This document shows positions 41,515 through 50,777 of a stretch of DNA of 64,000 nucleotides, in pieces; positions within the stretch are counted from its first letter, which is position 1, and every line of letters starts with the position of its first letter. Location: the NCBI GenBank assembly GCA_964567755.1, contig CAZMNW010000027.1, forward strand, positions 1 to 64,000, written 5' to 3'. Both the position numbers and the translations under genes were made by a program. Under the pieces are notes generated by a model. It was not told the origin of the DNA and searched no databases. It saw only the letters and a program-made list of their open reading frames with translations. Source of the DNA: DASRJW01 sp964567755 (GTDB taxonomy: Bacteria; Krumholzibacteriota; Krumholzibacteriia; G020349025).

Positions 41515-42876
41515 TCACACGTTCTGGGGTTGACTCGCGGCGAGAAACTCTTCCACCGAGCGCGTGGTGGCTTCCCCGTTGCGAAACATCGGCGAACGCA
41601 CGAGCTCGAGACTGAATTCAGTGGTGGTGGCGACCCCGAGGATGAGGCACTCGGCGAGCGCGCGCTCCAAGCGCGCCAGGGCCTCGACACGGTCGCGGCC
41701 ATGCACGACGAGCTTGGCGATCAACGAATCGTACCAGGGGCCGATGGTATATCCCTGGTAAATATGCGAATCGACACGCACACCGATCCCTCCAGGCATG
41801 TGCAGAAACTCGATCGTCCCGGGGGACGGGCGGAAGTCGCGGCGCGGATCCTCGGCATTGATGCGCACCTCGATGGCGTGACCGTGGAAGGTCAATTGCG
41901 ACTGCTCGATGTGCAGCGGCTCGCCGGCAGCGACCGCGATCTGCTCCTTGACGATGTCGATGCCGGTGACCAGTTCGGTCACCGGGTGCTCCACCTGGAT
42001 GCGCGTGTTCATCTCCATGAAATAGAAGCGGCCGTCGCTGTCGAGGAGGAATTCCATGGTGCCGGCCGAGTCGTAACCCACCTGACGCGCGCCGCGCACC
42101 GCCGCCTCTCCCAGCCGGGCACGCAAGGCGGCGTCGACCGCCGGCGACGGCGACTCCTCCACCAGCTTCTGATGCCGGCGTTGCAGCGAACAATCGCGCT
42201 CGCCCAAGTGCACGACATTGCCATGTTTGTCGCCGAGCAGTTGGATCTCGATGTGGCGCGGCCGCGCGAGATACTTCTCGACGTACACATCGGGATTGGC
42301 AAAGGCCTTCTCGGCTTCCGCCCGCGCCGTCAGCAGTGCCCTGCACAGTTCGTCGGCATCCAGCGCCACGCGCATGCCGCGACCGCCGCCGCCGGCCGTC
42401 GCTTTGACGATCACCGGATAGCCGACTTCGGCCGCGAAGGCGAGTGCCACGTCCTCCTCGTGCACCACGTCAGGCGTCCCCGGCACCACCGGCACTTTCG
42501 CCGCCTGCATCAGGCGCCGCGCCGACGCCTTGTCACCCATCTGGCGAATGATCTCGGGGCGCGGCCCGATCCAGGTGAGGCCGCTCGATTGCACGACGGC
42601 GGCAAAACGGTCGTTCTCCGCCAGAAAACCGTATCCGGGATGGATGGCGTCGGCGCCGGTGATCTCTGCCGCCGCCAGGATGCTGGGAATCTTCAAGTAG
42701 CTTTCGCTGCTCGGGCTCGGTCCGATGCAGACGCTTTCATCGGCAAACTTGACGTGCAGTGAATCCGCATCGGCTTCGGAATGCACCGCGACCGTGTCGA
42801 TGCCGAGTTCCTTGCAGGCGCGGATGACGCGGAGTGCGATTTCGCCGCGGTTCGCGATGAGGATCTTGCTGAACAC
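41515..42876 (-). CDS. accC: Acetyl-CoA carboxylase, biotin carboxylase subunit
   Basis: Carboxylates biotin on AccB with ATP and bicarbonate, start of fatty-acid synthesis. The 453-residue ATP-grasp enzyme has ILIANRGEIALRVIRA at its start, the glycine-rich loop KATAGGGGRGMR, EKYLARPRHIEIQLLGD, the catalytic EMNTRIQVEHPVTE and INAEDP. I chose GTG at 42876, directly before FSKILIANRGE; the longer ATG start adds an Arg-rich tail that relatives lack. pilT is inserted between it and accB, which is unusual. A 9-base stem follows the stop. Confidence 0.96.
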   Translation of the reverse strand: MFSKILIANRGEIALRVIRACKELGIDTVAVHSEADADSLHVKFADESVCIGPSPSSESYLKIPSILAAAEITGADAIHPGYGFLAENDRFAAVVQSSGLTWIGPRPEIIRQMGDKASARRLMQAAKVPVVPGTPDVVHEEDVALAFAAEVGYPVIVKATAGGGGRGMRVALDADELCRALLTARAEAEKAFANPDVYVEKYLARPRHIEIQLLGDKHGNVVHLGERDCSLQRRHQKLVEESPSPAVDAALRARLGEAAVRGARQVGYDSAGTMEFLLDSDGRFYFMEMNTRIQVEHPVTELVTGIDIVKEQIAVAAGEPLHIEQSQLTFHGHAIEVRINAEDPRRDFRPSPGTIEFLHMPGGIGVRVDSHIYQGYTIGPWYDSLIAKLVVHGRDRVEALARLERALAECLILGVATTTEFSLELVRSPMFRNGEATTRSVEEFLAASQPQNV

Positions 42877-42933
42877 GCGCGGCAGTGTAGCATGGCGGCT
42901 GCGTCGCCGCACCCGCCGCGGAGCGTGAAGAGG

Positions 42934-44073
42934 TCACGAGCGCGTCCGGCCCTCGGCCAGACCGCTCGGGGTGGCTTCGAAGCGATTCCAGGTCTGATCG
43001 CTGGAAGACTGCACGCCGCCGAGCCGCAGCGCCAACTCGTGCGGATTCGAGCTGGCATCGAGGGCTTCCGCGCGCGTGATTCTGCCATCCATGACCAAGG
43101 CCATCAGCGCCTGGTCGAAAGACTGCATGCCATACTGCACGACCCCTTCCTGCACTGCTTGACGGATGAGCGGTGTCTTCTCGGCATCGCGAATGTAGTC
43201 GCGGATGGTGGCGGTTGCCACCATCACCTCGACCGCCGGGATGCGGCCACGACCATCGGCCCGCCGCACCAAGCGTTGCGAGACCACGGCTTGCAGGGTC
43301 GAGGCCAGCAGGTAGCGGATCTCCTGGTGCTGGTGCGGTTCGAAGAAAGAGATGATGCGGTTGATGGTCTGCGTCGCGTCGATGGTGTGCAAGGTCGACA
43401 ACACCAGATGCCCGGTATCGGCCGCGGTCAAAGCAATTTCCATGGTCTCGCGGTCGCGGATTTCGCCGATCATGATCACGTCCGGATCCTGGCGCAGGAT
43501 GTGACGCAGGGCGGCGTGGAACCCGGCTGTATCCGTGCCGACCTCACGCTGCTGGATGAGTCCGTTGGCGTCACGGTGCAGGAACTCGATCGGATCTTCG
43601 ATGCTGATGATGTTCACCGGCAGCGCCTGGTTGATGTGTCCGAGCATCGCCGCCAGCGTTGTCGACTTGCCGCTGCCGGTGGTGCCGGTCACCAGGATCA
43701 GGCCACGCTTGCGCAACGCCAGATCGGCCAGCACTGGCGGCAAGCTCAAATCCTCGAGTTTGGGCACCAGCGTCGAAACATGCCGGAACACCATCGAGAT
43801 CGAGCCTCGCTGGACGAAAAAGTTGGCGCGAAAACGCGCCAACCCGGCGACGCCGAAGGCAAAGTCCACCTCGCGCGTGGTGTCGAAGACTTCCTTCTGG
43901 ACAGGCGTCAGCAGCTGCGTCGCCATCTCTTCGAGCTCGTTGGGTTTCGGCGCGGGGAATTCCATCGGCGTCAAGACTCCGTTCACGCGTGCCACGGGCG
44001 GCACGCCAGCCTTCAAATGCAAGTCCGAAGCTCCGAGAGCGATCATGCGTTCCAGAACCGCGCGGATGTTCAT
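42934..44073 (-). CDS. pilT: Type IV pilus retraction ATPase PilT
   Basis: Hexameric ATPase that depolymerises type IV pili for twitching. The 379-residue product shows the PilT N-terminal domain (GASDLHLKAGVPPVARVNG), Walker A GTTGSGKST at 130-138, the Asp box (IISIEDPIEFLH), Walker B (DVIMIGEIRD) and the His box (GHLVLSTLHT). The PilT-type AIRNLIRE motif reads ATIRDYIRD. Start ATG at 44073 with GAAAGG upstream. It lies between accB and accC; no other pilus gene is in the window. Confidence 0.92.
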   Translation of the reverse strand: MNIRAVLERMIALGASDLHLKAGVPPVARVNGVLTPMEFPAPKPNELEEMATQLLTPVQKEVFDTTREVDFAFGVAGLARFRANFFVQRGSISMVFRHVSTLVPKLEDLSLPPVLADLALRKRGLILVTGTTGSGKSTTLAAMLGHINQALPVNIISIEDPIEFLHRDANGLIQQREVGTDTAGFHAALRHILRQDPDVIMIGEIRDRETMEIALTAADTGHLVLSTLHTIDATQTINRIISFFEPHQHQEIRYLLASTLQAVVSQRLVRRADGRGRIPAVEVMVATATIRDYIRDAEKTPLIRQAVQEGVVQYGMQSFDQALMALVMDGRITRAEALDASSNPHELALRLGGVQSSSDQTWNRFEATPSGLAEGRTRS

Positions 44074-44169
44074 CGCAGCACCTTTCCCCTGAGCACGACG
44101 AGAGCAATCCGGGGGCAAGCACTGCAAAAACAGCACCAAAACTCGGCCGCTGGCGCGAAGCGCGCTCGG

Positions 44170-44640
44170 TCAGCCTGATTTTTCGATTAGGAAGAGAGTC
44201 TGTCCGAACTCGACGGGCTGCGCATTCTCGACCAAGACCTTGCGGACGTTGCCGGGCACCTCGGCGGTGATCTCGTTCATGATCTTCATCGCCTCGATGA
44301 TGCAAAGCGTCTGTCCGGGCTGCACCTGACTGCCGACCTCGACGAAGGCCGGCGTGTCGGGAGACGACGAGCGGTAGAAGGTGCCGACCATGGGAGAGAC
44401 GACCTTGATCAGATTCGGGTCCTCGACGGCGGGCGCGCTCGGACCCAGAGCGGGCTCGATTTGCGCCGGGATGGCGGCCGGAACCGGGGTTGGAGTAGCA
44501 GCCGGTGTGTGGACGAGAGGCACCGACTGCGCCTGTTTGGTGATGCGGATGCGGTGGCCCCAGCCCTCGCAGATTTCGATTTCGGCGATGTCGCTCTTTT
44601 CCACCAGACGGATCAGATACTCGATGCGACCCTCGCGCAT
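44170..44640 (-). CDS. accB: Biotin carboxyl carrier protein of acetyl-CoA carboxylase
   Basis: Carries carboxybiotin between AccC and the carboxyltransferase. The 156-residue protein has a charged N-terminal segment, a Pro/Ala hinge (about residues 42-72) and the biotinyl domain, with the biotinylated Lys119 in EAMKIMNE and the thumb-type SPMVGTFYRSSSP segment. Start ATG at 44640 with GGAGG 4 bases upstream. aroQ lies 107 bases upstream, and pilT follows after 96 bases; that gap holds two T-rich patches but no clear terminator. Confidence 0.96.
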   Translation of the reverse strand: MREGRIEYLIRLVEKSDIAEIEICEGWGHRIRITKQAQSVPLVHTPAATPTPVPAAIPAQIEPALGPSAPAVEDPNLIKVVSPMVGTFYRSSSPDTPAFVEVGSQVQPGQTLCIIEAMKIMNEITAEVPGNVRKVLVENAQPVEFGQTLFLIEKSG

Positions 44641-44747
44641 GATTCCTCCAGCGCCCAATGGACGATGCACGCTGCGCGCGTGGCCCTCCCGGGCGGCAGT
44701 GGCAATGGCTTGTAACACACCTGCTGGACTGGGGCAAGGTTCAGATG

Positions 44748-45200
44748 TCAGGAATGACGCTCGAGCCCGGCGCGGAGCGCCAGTGCCTCGAGCGCCGCTT
44801 CGTAGCCGAAGGCGCCAAGGCCGCGAATACTGCCGACGCACACCGCGGCGATGCGCGAACGCTGTCGAAAACGCTCGCGCCCGTCGATGTTGGACAGATG
44901 CACCTCGATCGCCGGCAGCCCGACCGCTTCGATGGCATCACGCAAACACACGCTCGTGTGCGTGAGCCCGCCCGGATTGATGACCAATCCCTGAGCCGAG
45001 CCGGCTTCGGCGTGCAACCAATCGAGGAGTGTGCCCTCGGAGTTGGATTGCACGAAGCGCAGTTCCAGATCACACCACTGCCGTGCGCGCGCGCGGAGGC
45101 GCGTCTCGACCTCCGCCAAGGTTGCCGCACCGTAAAGCGCTGGATCCCGGCGTCCAAGCAGATTCAAATTCGGGCCGTTGATCACCAGAATGCGATGCAC
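44748..45200 (-). CDS. aroQ: 3-dehydroquinate dehydratase, type II
   Basis: Third shikimate-pathway step. The 150-residue dodecameric enzyme has INGPNLNLLGRRDPALYG at residues 7-24 (including the catalytic tyrosine), QSNSEGTLLDW, NPGGLTHTSVCLRDAI and EVHLSNIDGRERFRQRS with the active-site histidine. The length is typical. It lies three bases after the TPR gene stop and in the same run as aroB, and the aroQ-accB order is common in many phyla. Confidence 0.95.
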   Translation of the reverse strand: MHRILVINGPNLNLLGRRDPALYGAATLAEVETRLRARARQWCDLELRFVQSNSEGTLLDWLHAEAGSAQGLVINPGGLTHTSVCLRDAIEAVGLPAIEVHLSNIDGRERFRQRSRIAAVCVGSIRGLGAFGYEAALEALALRAGLERHS

Positions 45201-45203
45201 CGC

Positions 45204-46388
45204 TTACCCCTCGCGTTTGAGCGAGCGCACGTAACGCAGGAAACGCTCGAAGTCCGGCTCCTCGCGACGCAGCGCGTCCACCATTGCCGGGGCGGGGCGT
45301 TCTGCCTGCGAGCGCAGGCTGGCAGGGACGTGCGGCTCGCCTTGTGCGCGTACCGCATCGGCGAGCTGGTGCAACTGCTCCGCCGTTTGTGCCGGCGCAG
45401 CCCCCAAACTTTCCGCATCGAGCAAACGCCAGCGTGGCGTTTCCGTCGCGCTCGGGACGGCCGGCGTCGCGGATGACGGCGCTGCCTGAGCCTGGAGCCG
45501 CTCCCGCAGCCCGCGCTGGCGCGCTTCGATTTCCGCATTGCCGGGGTGCTTGCGCACCAGCTCGTCATAGATCGCCAGCGCCTTGTCGAAATAGCCCTGC
45601 GATTCGTAGATGCGCGCCAGTGTCAAAGTCGACAACTCGTCACTGCGTCCGGCGCTCGATCCCGCCGGCGCCCCGGGCGCGGCCATCGGCGCCGCCGAAT
45701 CCCCGCGCGGGCGAATGATGATGCGATCGGCATCACGCTGCACCTGCCATTCGGACTCGTCCCGGCGGACGGTGAATGGCGCCGCATCCGACGTGGAAGG
45801 CGGTGAATCGAACTCGGGAAGCGACGGCGACCATTCCGGTTCCGGAAGCGCGGGCGCCGTGAACGGAGTGGAGGTCTGCGAAGCCGGGGCCTGGGGTGGC
45901 AGACGCGGCGCGCGTCCGGCTTCGGGCTCGTTCTCCGCCGCCGGCTCGGCTGCGGGTCGCGCCGCGAGGCGCAGCGCACGCACGGCATCCCGCAGCTGCA
46001 GCGCTTCGGCGTCGTAAGGATCGATGCCGAGCGCCAAATCTACGCCTGCCGCGGCTTCCTCCGCCCTCTCGGCCTGCAATGCGCACGCGGCGCGACGTTT
46101 GATCGCCACGAGGTTCTCGGGATCGAGCGTCAGAACGCGACCTAGACTCGCTTCGGCATCCGCGGTGTGGCCGAGGTCGAGCTGACACAGTGCGAGCAGC
46201 ACCAACGCCGAAACGTAGTGGGGATGTCGCGACGTGCCCTGCTCGAGAACGTGAACAGCCTCTTCGATCCGCCCCGCACACCGGTAGGCATCGGCCAACG
46301 GCGCGAAGATGCGCGACTCGGGCGCGGCCTGATAAGCGCCTTGCAGTCTTTCCAGCGCCGGAGACTCCGCTGTCGAATCCATCGTCAC
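45204..46388 (-). CDS. TPR protein with Pro/Ala-rich centre
   Basis: 394-residue protein without signal peptide. The N-terminal 130 residues are four TPR-like pairs (IFAPLADAYRCAGRIEEAVHVLEQG and following). The centre (about 135-260) is Pro/Ala/Glu-rich and low in complexity. A further TPR (LARIYESQGYFDKALAIYDELVRKHPGN) is followed by another linker and a short charged C-terminus (FERFLRYVRSLKREG). Resembles FCB-group proteins with the same layout next to aroB/aroQ, role unknown. Start GTG at 46388 overlaps the aroB stop; ATG two codons later is an alternative. Confidence 0.65.
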   Translation of the reverse strand: MTMDSTAESPALERLQGAYQAAPESRIFAPLADAYRCAGRIEEAVHVLEQGTSRHPHYVSALVLLALCQLDLGHTADAEASLGRVLTLDPENLVAIKRRAACALQAERAEEAAAGVDLALGIDPYDAEALQLRDAVRALRLAARPAAEPAAENEPEAGRAPRLPPQAPASQTSTPFTAPALPEPEWSPSLPEFDSPPSTSDAAPFTVRRDESEWQVQRDADRIIIRPRGDSAAPMAAPGAPAGSSAGRSDELSTLTLARIYESQGYFDKALAIYDELVRKHPGNAEIEARQRGLRERLQAQAAPSSATPAVPSATETPRWRLLDAESLGAAPAQTAEQLHQLADAVRAQGEPHVPASLRSQAERPAPAMVDALRREEPDFERFLRYVRSLKREG

Positions 46389-47503
46389 CTCCTCGATCGC
46401 GCGCGCCCGACTGCGGCCGGTGCGTCGAGCGTGGCGAGTGCCCGCTCCAGCACCTCGGCACTCACGGCATGTCCGACGCTCACGGAGCCGATGCGCGGCG
46501 TGAGCACGAAGCGCAGTGTACCCGCGCTCGCCTTCTTATCGCGCGCCAGGAAGTTGCGCAAACTCGCCCTCTGCGGCCGGCGTCGCCAGTGGGTCGGCAG
46601 TCCCAGTCGGGCCAACACCGCCTGCAGGCGTGGTCGCATGGGCTCGCGCGCCACGCCGATCTCCTCGGCGATGCTGCAAGCGGCCAACATTCCCAAACCG
46701 ACGGCTTCTCCATGCGCGAGGCGCGACGACGTTTCCGCCTCCAATGCATGCGCCACGGTGTGCCCGAAGTTCAGTGCCGCGCGCACCCCGTGCTCGCGCG
46801 GATCCTGGCAGACGAATCGGGCCTTGATCCGACAGCAACGCGCGACCAGCTTAGCATCCGCCTCGGGCGTGCGTCCAAAGCGCGCTGGCGCACTGTGCTC
46901 GAGTTGTTCGAAGAGCCCGCGGTCGGCGATCATCGCATACTTCACCACCTCCCCCAAGCCGCTGCGGCGCTCGCGCTGCGGCAGGGTGCGCAGAAACTCC
47001 GTGCCGACGAGCACCACGAGCGGCGGATGGAATGCCCCGACTGCGTTCTTCGTGCGCCGCAAATTGGTCCCGACCTTGCCGCCGAGGGCGGCGTCCACCA
47101 TGCCGAGCAAGGTGGTCGGGACCGCCACCCAGTCGATTCCGCGCATGTACGTTGCCGCGGCGAATCCAGCCAGGTCGGTCACCGCTCCCCCGCCGAGCGC
47201 GATGATGCAGCTTGTACGGTCGAGGCCGCGACGGAGCAGCGTGTGAAGGACGCGCTCGAGCACCCGCAACGACTTGGCGTTTTCGCCGGCGGGGACCACG
47301 ACAGGAGGCTCGACCCCGATGCCCGCCACACGCAGCGACCGCGCCAGGTGGGGCCACCACAAACGCTGCACGAGCGGCTCGGTGATGATCGCAAAGCGCC
47401 GCGAACGAGTGCGCATGAGCCGCGCGAGAGCGGCGGCGACGCTCGTGTCGATCCGGACCGCGTAGTCACCGCTCTCGGGACCGCGAAACCACACCGCCGT
47501 CAT
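46385..47503 (-). CDS. aroB: 3-dehydroquinate synthase
   Basis: Second shikimate-pathway step, NAD- and metal-dependent. The 372-residue protein carries ALGGGAVTDLAGFAAATYMRGI (NAD and phosphate binding), PTTLLGMVDAALGGKVG, KNAVGAFHPP, the metal-binding NFGHTVAHALE and HGEAVGLGM. The ATG at 47503 overlaps the stop of the DUF4837-like gene as ATGA; longer in-frame starts would run into that gene. Its partner aroQ is two genes on. Confidence 0.95.
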   Translation of the reverse strand: MTAVWFRGPESGDYAVRIDTSVAAALARLMRTRSRRFAIITEPLVQRLWWPHLARSLRVAGIGVEPPVVVPAGENAKSLRVLERVLHTLLRRGLDRTSCIIALGGGAVTDLAGFAAATYMRGIDWVAVPTTLLGMVDAALGGKVGTNLRRTKNAVGAFHPPLVVLVGTEFLRTLPQRERRSGLGEVVKYAMIADRGLFEQLEHSAPARFGRTPEADAKLVARCCRIKARFVCQDPREHGVRAALNFGHTVAHALEAETSSRLAHGEAVGLGMLAACSIAEEIGVAREPMRPRLQAVLARLGLPTHWRRRPQRASLRNFLARDKKASAGTLRFVLTPRIGSVSVGHAVSAEVLERALATLDAPAAVGRARSRR

Positions 47504-48564
47504 GGGTTCCCCTCCAGACGCAACGTCAGCAGCACCGCTTCGAGCTCGATGAGGAAGGCCTGCTTGCGCCGGCCCGGTGCGAAGAGCTGCGCCTGTGCAG
47601 CGTACAACCGCCTGTGCACGGCATCGTAGACGAAATGGGTCACGATGGGCCCGCCGCCAACCTCGTGGATGTTGCGCCACATCCCGCGCAACACGGTCCG
47701 CTCTGGCGCCACGGCCGTGGTGAAAAGCGCTGGACCGGGCTCGACGAGAGTATCGCCGTGCAGGCGGCCGAGAGCGTGGCGCTGCACCGCGAGCAAGTAC
47801 TCGCTGTCGCCAAGACGTGCAGGATCCACGTCATCGATGCGAAACACGGCGATCGTGCGCGTCGGATCGGCGGCAGCCATTTCCACCAAGTACGGCGGCG
47901 CAAGATCGAGAACGGCACTGTAGTTGGGGGGAAACGCCATGCGGAAGCCATGACGCCTCGCGCAAGCCTGTGCGGTGGAATTCATCATGGAAGGCTGCAT
48001 GCGCGTCTCGGCTCTTGCCAACGTGCTCTGCTCCAGTGACCGGCGCAATTCGGTCCCGTTGTTCTGTAGCATCGAGTCGAGAGCGGACTCCCCTCGCGCG
48101 AGCAGCAGGTGCACTTCCTGGCCCGCGGCCCACACGTCGCGCCAAACAAACCAGCCGGCTCCGCGCGTTTCCAGGAGTGCGACATCGACGCTCGTGATCC
48201 AGCCACGCAGCGCTCGGCTCCACGCCCCAGGCCGGTCCAATGTGGCAACGACGAGGATAGTCTTGTCACGCGGCCTGGGGTCCGCGCTCATTGCGTCGCC
48301 GGCCGTGAGTCGAAACCAAGGTTCTTCTGGCGTGAGCCACGGGACCCCGGCGCTGCAGAGACGACGGAGCGGCGCCAGCATCGACAGGGAGACGGCGGGT
48401 TCCAAGAGAAGCAAGATCTCATCGTCGGCGCCCGTGGCCGGCGACTGCGCACAACTCGACAGGCAAAGAGCGAGTGTGATCCAGGTCGGGCCGGCGATCG
48501 TCGCCACGCGGCAGCTGCGGGTGGCCGAGCCAGGCCAGGCGATCCGAGCCGAGCGCGGTGGCAC
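47500..48564 (-). CDS. DUF4837-like envelope lipoprotein
   Basis: 354-residue predicted lipoprotein: hydrophobic stretch IAGPTWITLALC followed by a lipobox-like LSSC near residue 38. The mature part contains DKTILVVATLDRPGAWS, FVWRDVWAAGQEVHLLLA and GMWRNIHEVGGGPIVTHFVYD, which resembles DUF4837 proteins of the Bacteroidetes and relatives; no enzymatic motif is seen. Start is uncertain: I took GTG at 48564, next to the anti-sigma stop, because it gives a basic n-region before the hydrophobic core. It overlaps aroB as ATGA. Function unknown. Confidence 0.6.
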   Translation of the reverse strand: MPPRSARIAWPGSATRSCRVATIAGPTWITLALCLSSCAQSPATGADDEILLLLEPAVSLSMLAPLRRLCSAGVPWLTPEEPWFRLTAGDAMSADPRPRDKTILVVATLDRPGAWSRALRGWITSVDVALLETRGAGWFVWRDVWAAGQEVHLLLARGESALDSMLQNNGTELRRSLEQSTLARAETRMQPSMMNSTAQACARRHGFRMAFPPNYSAVLDLAPPYLVEMAAADPTRTIAVFRIDDVDPARLGDSEYLLAVQRHALGRLHGDTLVEPGPALFTTAVAPERTVLRGMWRNIHEVGGGPIVTHFVYDAVHRRLYAAQAQLFAPGRRKQAFLIELEAVLLTLRLEGNP

Positions 48565-48566
48565 GG

Positions 48567-49166
48567 TTACCAGCGCACGGGCTGGGACTCGATGGCCTCC
48601 GGGCGACGTCGCTGGATTTCGGGCGACGTATCGGCGCTCGCGGCACCAAGAATGGATGGCGTGGGCTCGATCCCGACCTTGGGGCCGAGGGGGACGCCAG
48701 CACGCACGGGCACGAGACGGGGCCATGAAACGCTGCCGCGTTCGGCCGGGGCCGGGGACCAGCGCAAAAGTGCCGGCACGTTGGATTGCAACTGCGTCTG
48801 TGGCGCTTCGGGGGTCGAGAAGCGGTTCCCCAAGGTCCACCCGATGGCGAGCACCAAAGTCGCGGCCATAGCCGCGCTGAGAGCGAAGGGCAAAGCCCAG
48901 GAGCGACGTGGCGCCGGCAACGGCGCCACCGACCCCGCGTCGCGCTCCAACTGCGACAGCCGCAGCTTCAAGCGCCATTCGAAATTCGCCGAAGGTTCGG
49001 TATCCGGCAGCTCCTGCAACCAGCGCGAAGCGAGCGAGGATTGGCGCTCGAGCCGCGCACAGTCACCGCAACTCTCGAGGTGGACACGCAGCGCCGCGTG
49101 CACCGTGGCGGAAACACGCGACGCATCGGGTTCCAGCATTTGCTTCTTGGCAATCCGGCAGTTCAT
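48567..49166 (-). CDS. Zinc-binding anti-sigma factor
   Basis: 199-residue single-pass membrane protein. The cytoplasmic N-terminus carries a ZAS-type zinc motif, HLESCGDC (His-x3-Cys-x2-Cys) with Cys3 and nearby residues, then a membrane segment (ALPFALSAAMAATLVLAIGWTL, about residues 92-113) and a periplasmic Pro-rich tail. It should hold the ECF sigma factor encoded 70 bases upstream in an inactive state until a periplasmic or redox signal. Start ATG at 49166, with GAGG 6 bases before it. Adjacent lipoprotein genes suggest an envelope-stress circuit. Confidence 0.8.
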   Translation of the reverse strand: MNCRIAKKQMLEPDASRVSATVHAALRVHLESCGDCARLERQSSLASRWLQELPDTEPSANFEWRLKLRLSQLERDAGSVAPLPAPRRSWALPFALSAAMAATLVLAIGWTLGNRFSTPEAPQTQLQSNVPALLRWSPAPAERGSVSWPRLVPVRAGVPLGPKVGIEPTPSILGAASADTSPEIQRRRPEAIESQPVRW

Positions 49167-49236
49167 TGGGCCTCGGCTCCTCTGCATTGGCGTCCACCAT
49201 GGAACTTCGCCGCATGGCAAAAGTGCGCCATTCGGC

Positions 49237-49926
49237 TCACGGCTCGCCGAGCACGCGCTGCAACAACGGTTCCATGATCTCGCGGAAGTGTCCGCGACCA
49301 CGGTTGATCCGCGATCGCACGGTCCCGAGCTTGAGCCCGGTGATCGCGGCGATCTCCTCGTAGGTGAGGTGATTCACTTCACGCAGCACGAAAGCCTCCC
49401 GGTAGCGCAACGGGATCCGCGCGATGGCCTGCGCCACAAAGTGTTGAATCTCGCGCTTTTCGAGCCTGCGGTCCGGAAGATTGTTGGCGTCGGGGAGATC
49501 GATGTCGCTTCTCTCGCCTTCTTCTTCTTCCGCGCGACCCCACGAGATGGACAGCAGCTTCGGAGTGCTGCGCTGCTTGCGAATGCGGTTGCGCACCAAG
49601 TTGGTCGCAATGGTGTAGAGCCAGGTGGAAAAACGCGCCACGGTGCGGTACTTCCCGGCGTGGACGAAGGCGCGGACGAAGGTCTCCTGGGCGATCTCTT
49701 CGGCTTCGGTCGGATCGCGAAGCAAACGCAGGAGGTAGTTGTAGAGGCGCACGTTGTGGCGTTGTACCAGAACATCGAATGCGGCACGCTCCCCGGCCGC
49801 AACGGCCTGGATGAGGTCCTCATCGCTTCTCTCCGCGGGCGGCTCCTGCCGCTTTCTGGCGCTCACTGGGCTCATTTTGTTCCCCGGCTCGGTCCCTTGA
49901 ACCCCTTCATCGCGCGGAGGTTCCAT
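49237..49926 (-). CDS. RNA polymerase ECF sigma factor (RpoE-like)
   Basis: 229-residue alternative sigma factor. Region 2 (about residues 45-115: FDVLVQRHNVRLYNYLLRLL, AEEIAQETFVRAF, FSTWLYTIATNLVRNRIRK) and region 4 (about 165-220: IARIPLRYREAFVLREV, LTYEEIAAITGLKLGTVRSRINRGR) are complete; a Glu-rich spacer joins them. Start ATG at 49926 shares a base with the LolB-like gene stop (TGATG) and has GAGGTG upstream; Met18 is an alternative. The zinc anti-sigma gene follows. I see no obvious GAACTT-type autoregulated promoter close by. Confidence 0.93.
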   Translation of the reverse strand: MEPPRDEGVQGTEPGNKMSPVSARKRQEPPAERSDEDLIQAVAAGERAAFDVLVQRHNVRLYNYLLRLLRDPTEAEEIAQETFVRAFVHAGKYRTVARFSTWLYTIATNLVRNRIRKQRSTPKLLSISWGRAEEEEGERSDIDLPDANNLPDRRLEKREIQHFVAQAIARIPLRYREAFVLREVNHLTYEEIAAITGLKLGTVRSRINRGRGHFREIMEPLLQRVLGEP

Positions 49927-50777
49927 CAGTACACCTCGAAGTCCGTTGGGGCGAAATCTGACCGCGCCTGCACCTCGTCGAGGCGGATCTCGACCTCCAG
50001 CGCTTCCTGCGGCGCGCGGAGGTGCATCCGGGAGGGTTGCTGCACCTCGCCCCAGCGTCGCCAGCCGTCGTAGTGGACCTCGCACGGTCCAGCAGCCCCA
50101 CCGCTCCAGACCAGGCGGAGAAGCATGGCATCCTGGATCTCGAGCTCGAAACTCGAAGCGGAATCCGGCAGTTGCACCCGGTAGCGCACCTGGCGCCCGT
50201 CGGCGCTGCGACCGATGACGCGTGTGCGCGCCGCCAAGTCCGCGGGTGGCTTCCCTCCCGGCCAGGGCGGGCGGCCGGTGACCAAGGCGTGCAACTCCTC
50301 CAGTGCGCCCGTGGGAAGACGCTGCGCCAACGCCGAGGTGGCGAACGGCTCGCGCTCGAGGCTCTCCTCGCGCCCGCGATACAGCAAGAGGTGCTCGTCT
50401 CCGGGCAACGAAACCACCACGCGTTCCCCCACCATGCCAAAGAGTGCGCGCGAACTCACTTCCACTCGCAGACGGCGCGGCAGGTCGACAACCGCAGTCA
50501 GCGCTCCCTCGACCGTGCCGTCGCGGGTCTGGATCCGCACCTGTCCGCGCGCCGACCACCCGACGACGGGTGCGACGGCGGCAAGCGTCGCGAGACGATC
50601 CATTTCGATCGCATCCGGTGCGCGATCGAGACGCGGCAAACCACCGCAGCTCGCCAATCCAAGTAGAACACCCGCGCTGGCTACCGCGCGTTCAAGGCTT
50701 CTCGATCTCGGACTGCAACGCGTCGATTTTCTGGCGCAGCCCGGGACGCTCGGGTGCGAGTGTCTGCGAGCGCCCAT
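49926..50777 (-). CDS. LolB/DUF4292-like outer-membrane lipoprotein
   Basis: 283-residue lipoprotein whose signal ends LLGLASC; the mature half-barrel-like domain (GWSARGQVRIQTRDGTVEGALTAVVDLPRRLRVEV-type strands, DAMLLRLVWSG, LEVEIRLDEVQAR) resembles LolB/DUF4292 receptors that bind lipid or lipoprotein cargo. It may receive lipoproteins from LolA. Start is uncertain: the only nearby start in frame is ATG at 50777, which gives a long basic n-region and overlaps the end of the TPR lipoprotein gene by 86 bases. The sigma factor gene is coupled downstream by TGATG. Confidence 0.6.
   Translation of the reverse strand: MGARRHSHPSVPGCARKSTRCSPRSRSLERAVASAGVLLGLASCGGLPRLDRAPDAIEMDRLATLAAVAPVVGWSARGQVRIQTRDGTVEGALTAVVDLPRRLRVEVSSRALFGMVGERVVVSLPGDEHLLLYRGREESLEREPFATSALAQRLPTGALEELHALVTGRPPWPGGKPPADLAARTRVIGRSADGRQVRYRVQLPDSASSFELEIQDAMLLRLVWSGGAAGPCEVHYDGWRRWGEVQQPSRMHLRAPQEALEVEIRLDEVQARSDFAPTDFEVY

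Noticed and set aside
44641..44747. Promoter TTGCCC with TACAAG before accB
   Set aside because: Both boxes are weak and the gap is short; not convincing enough to list.
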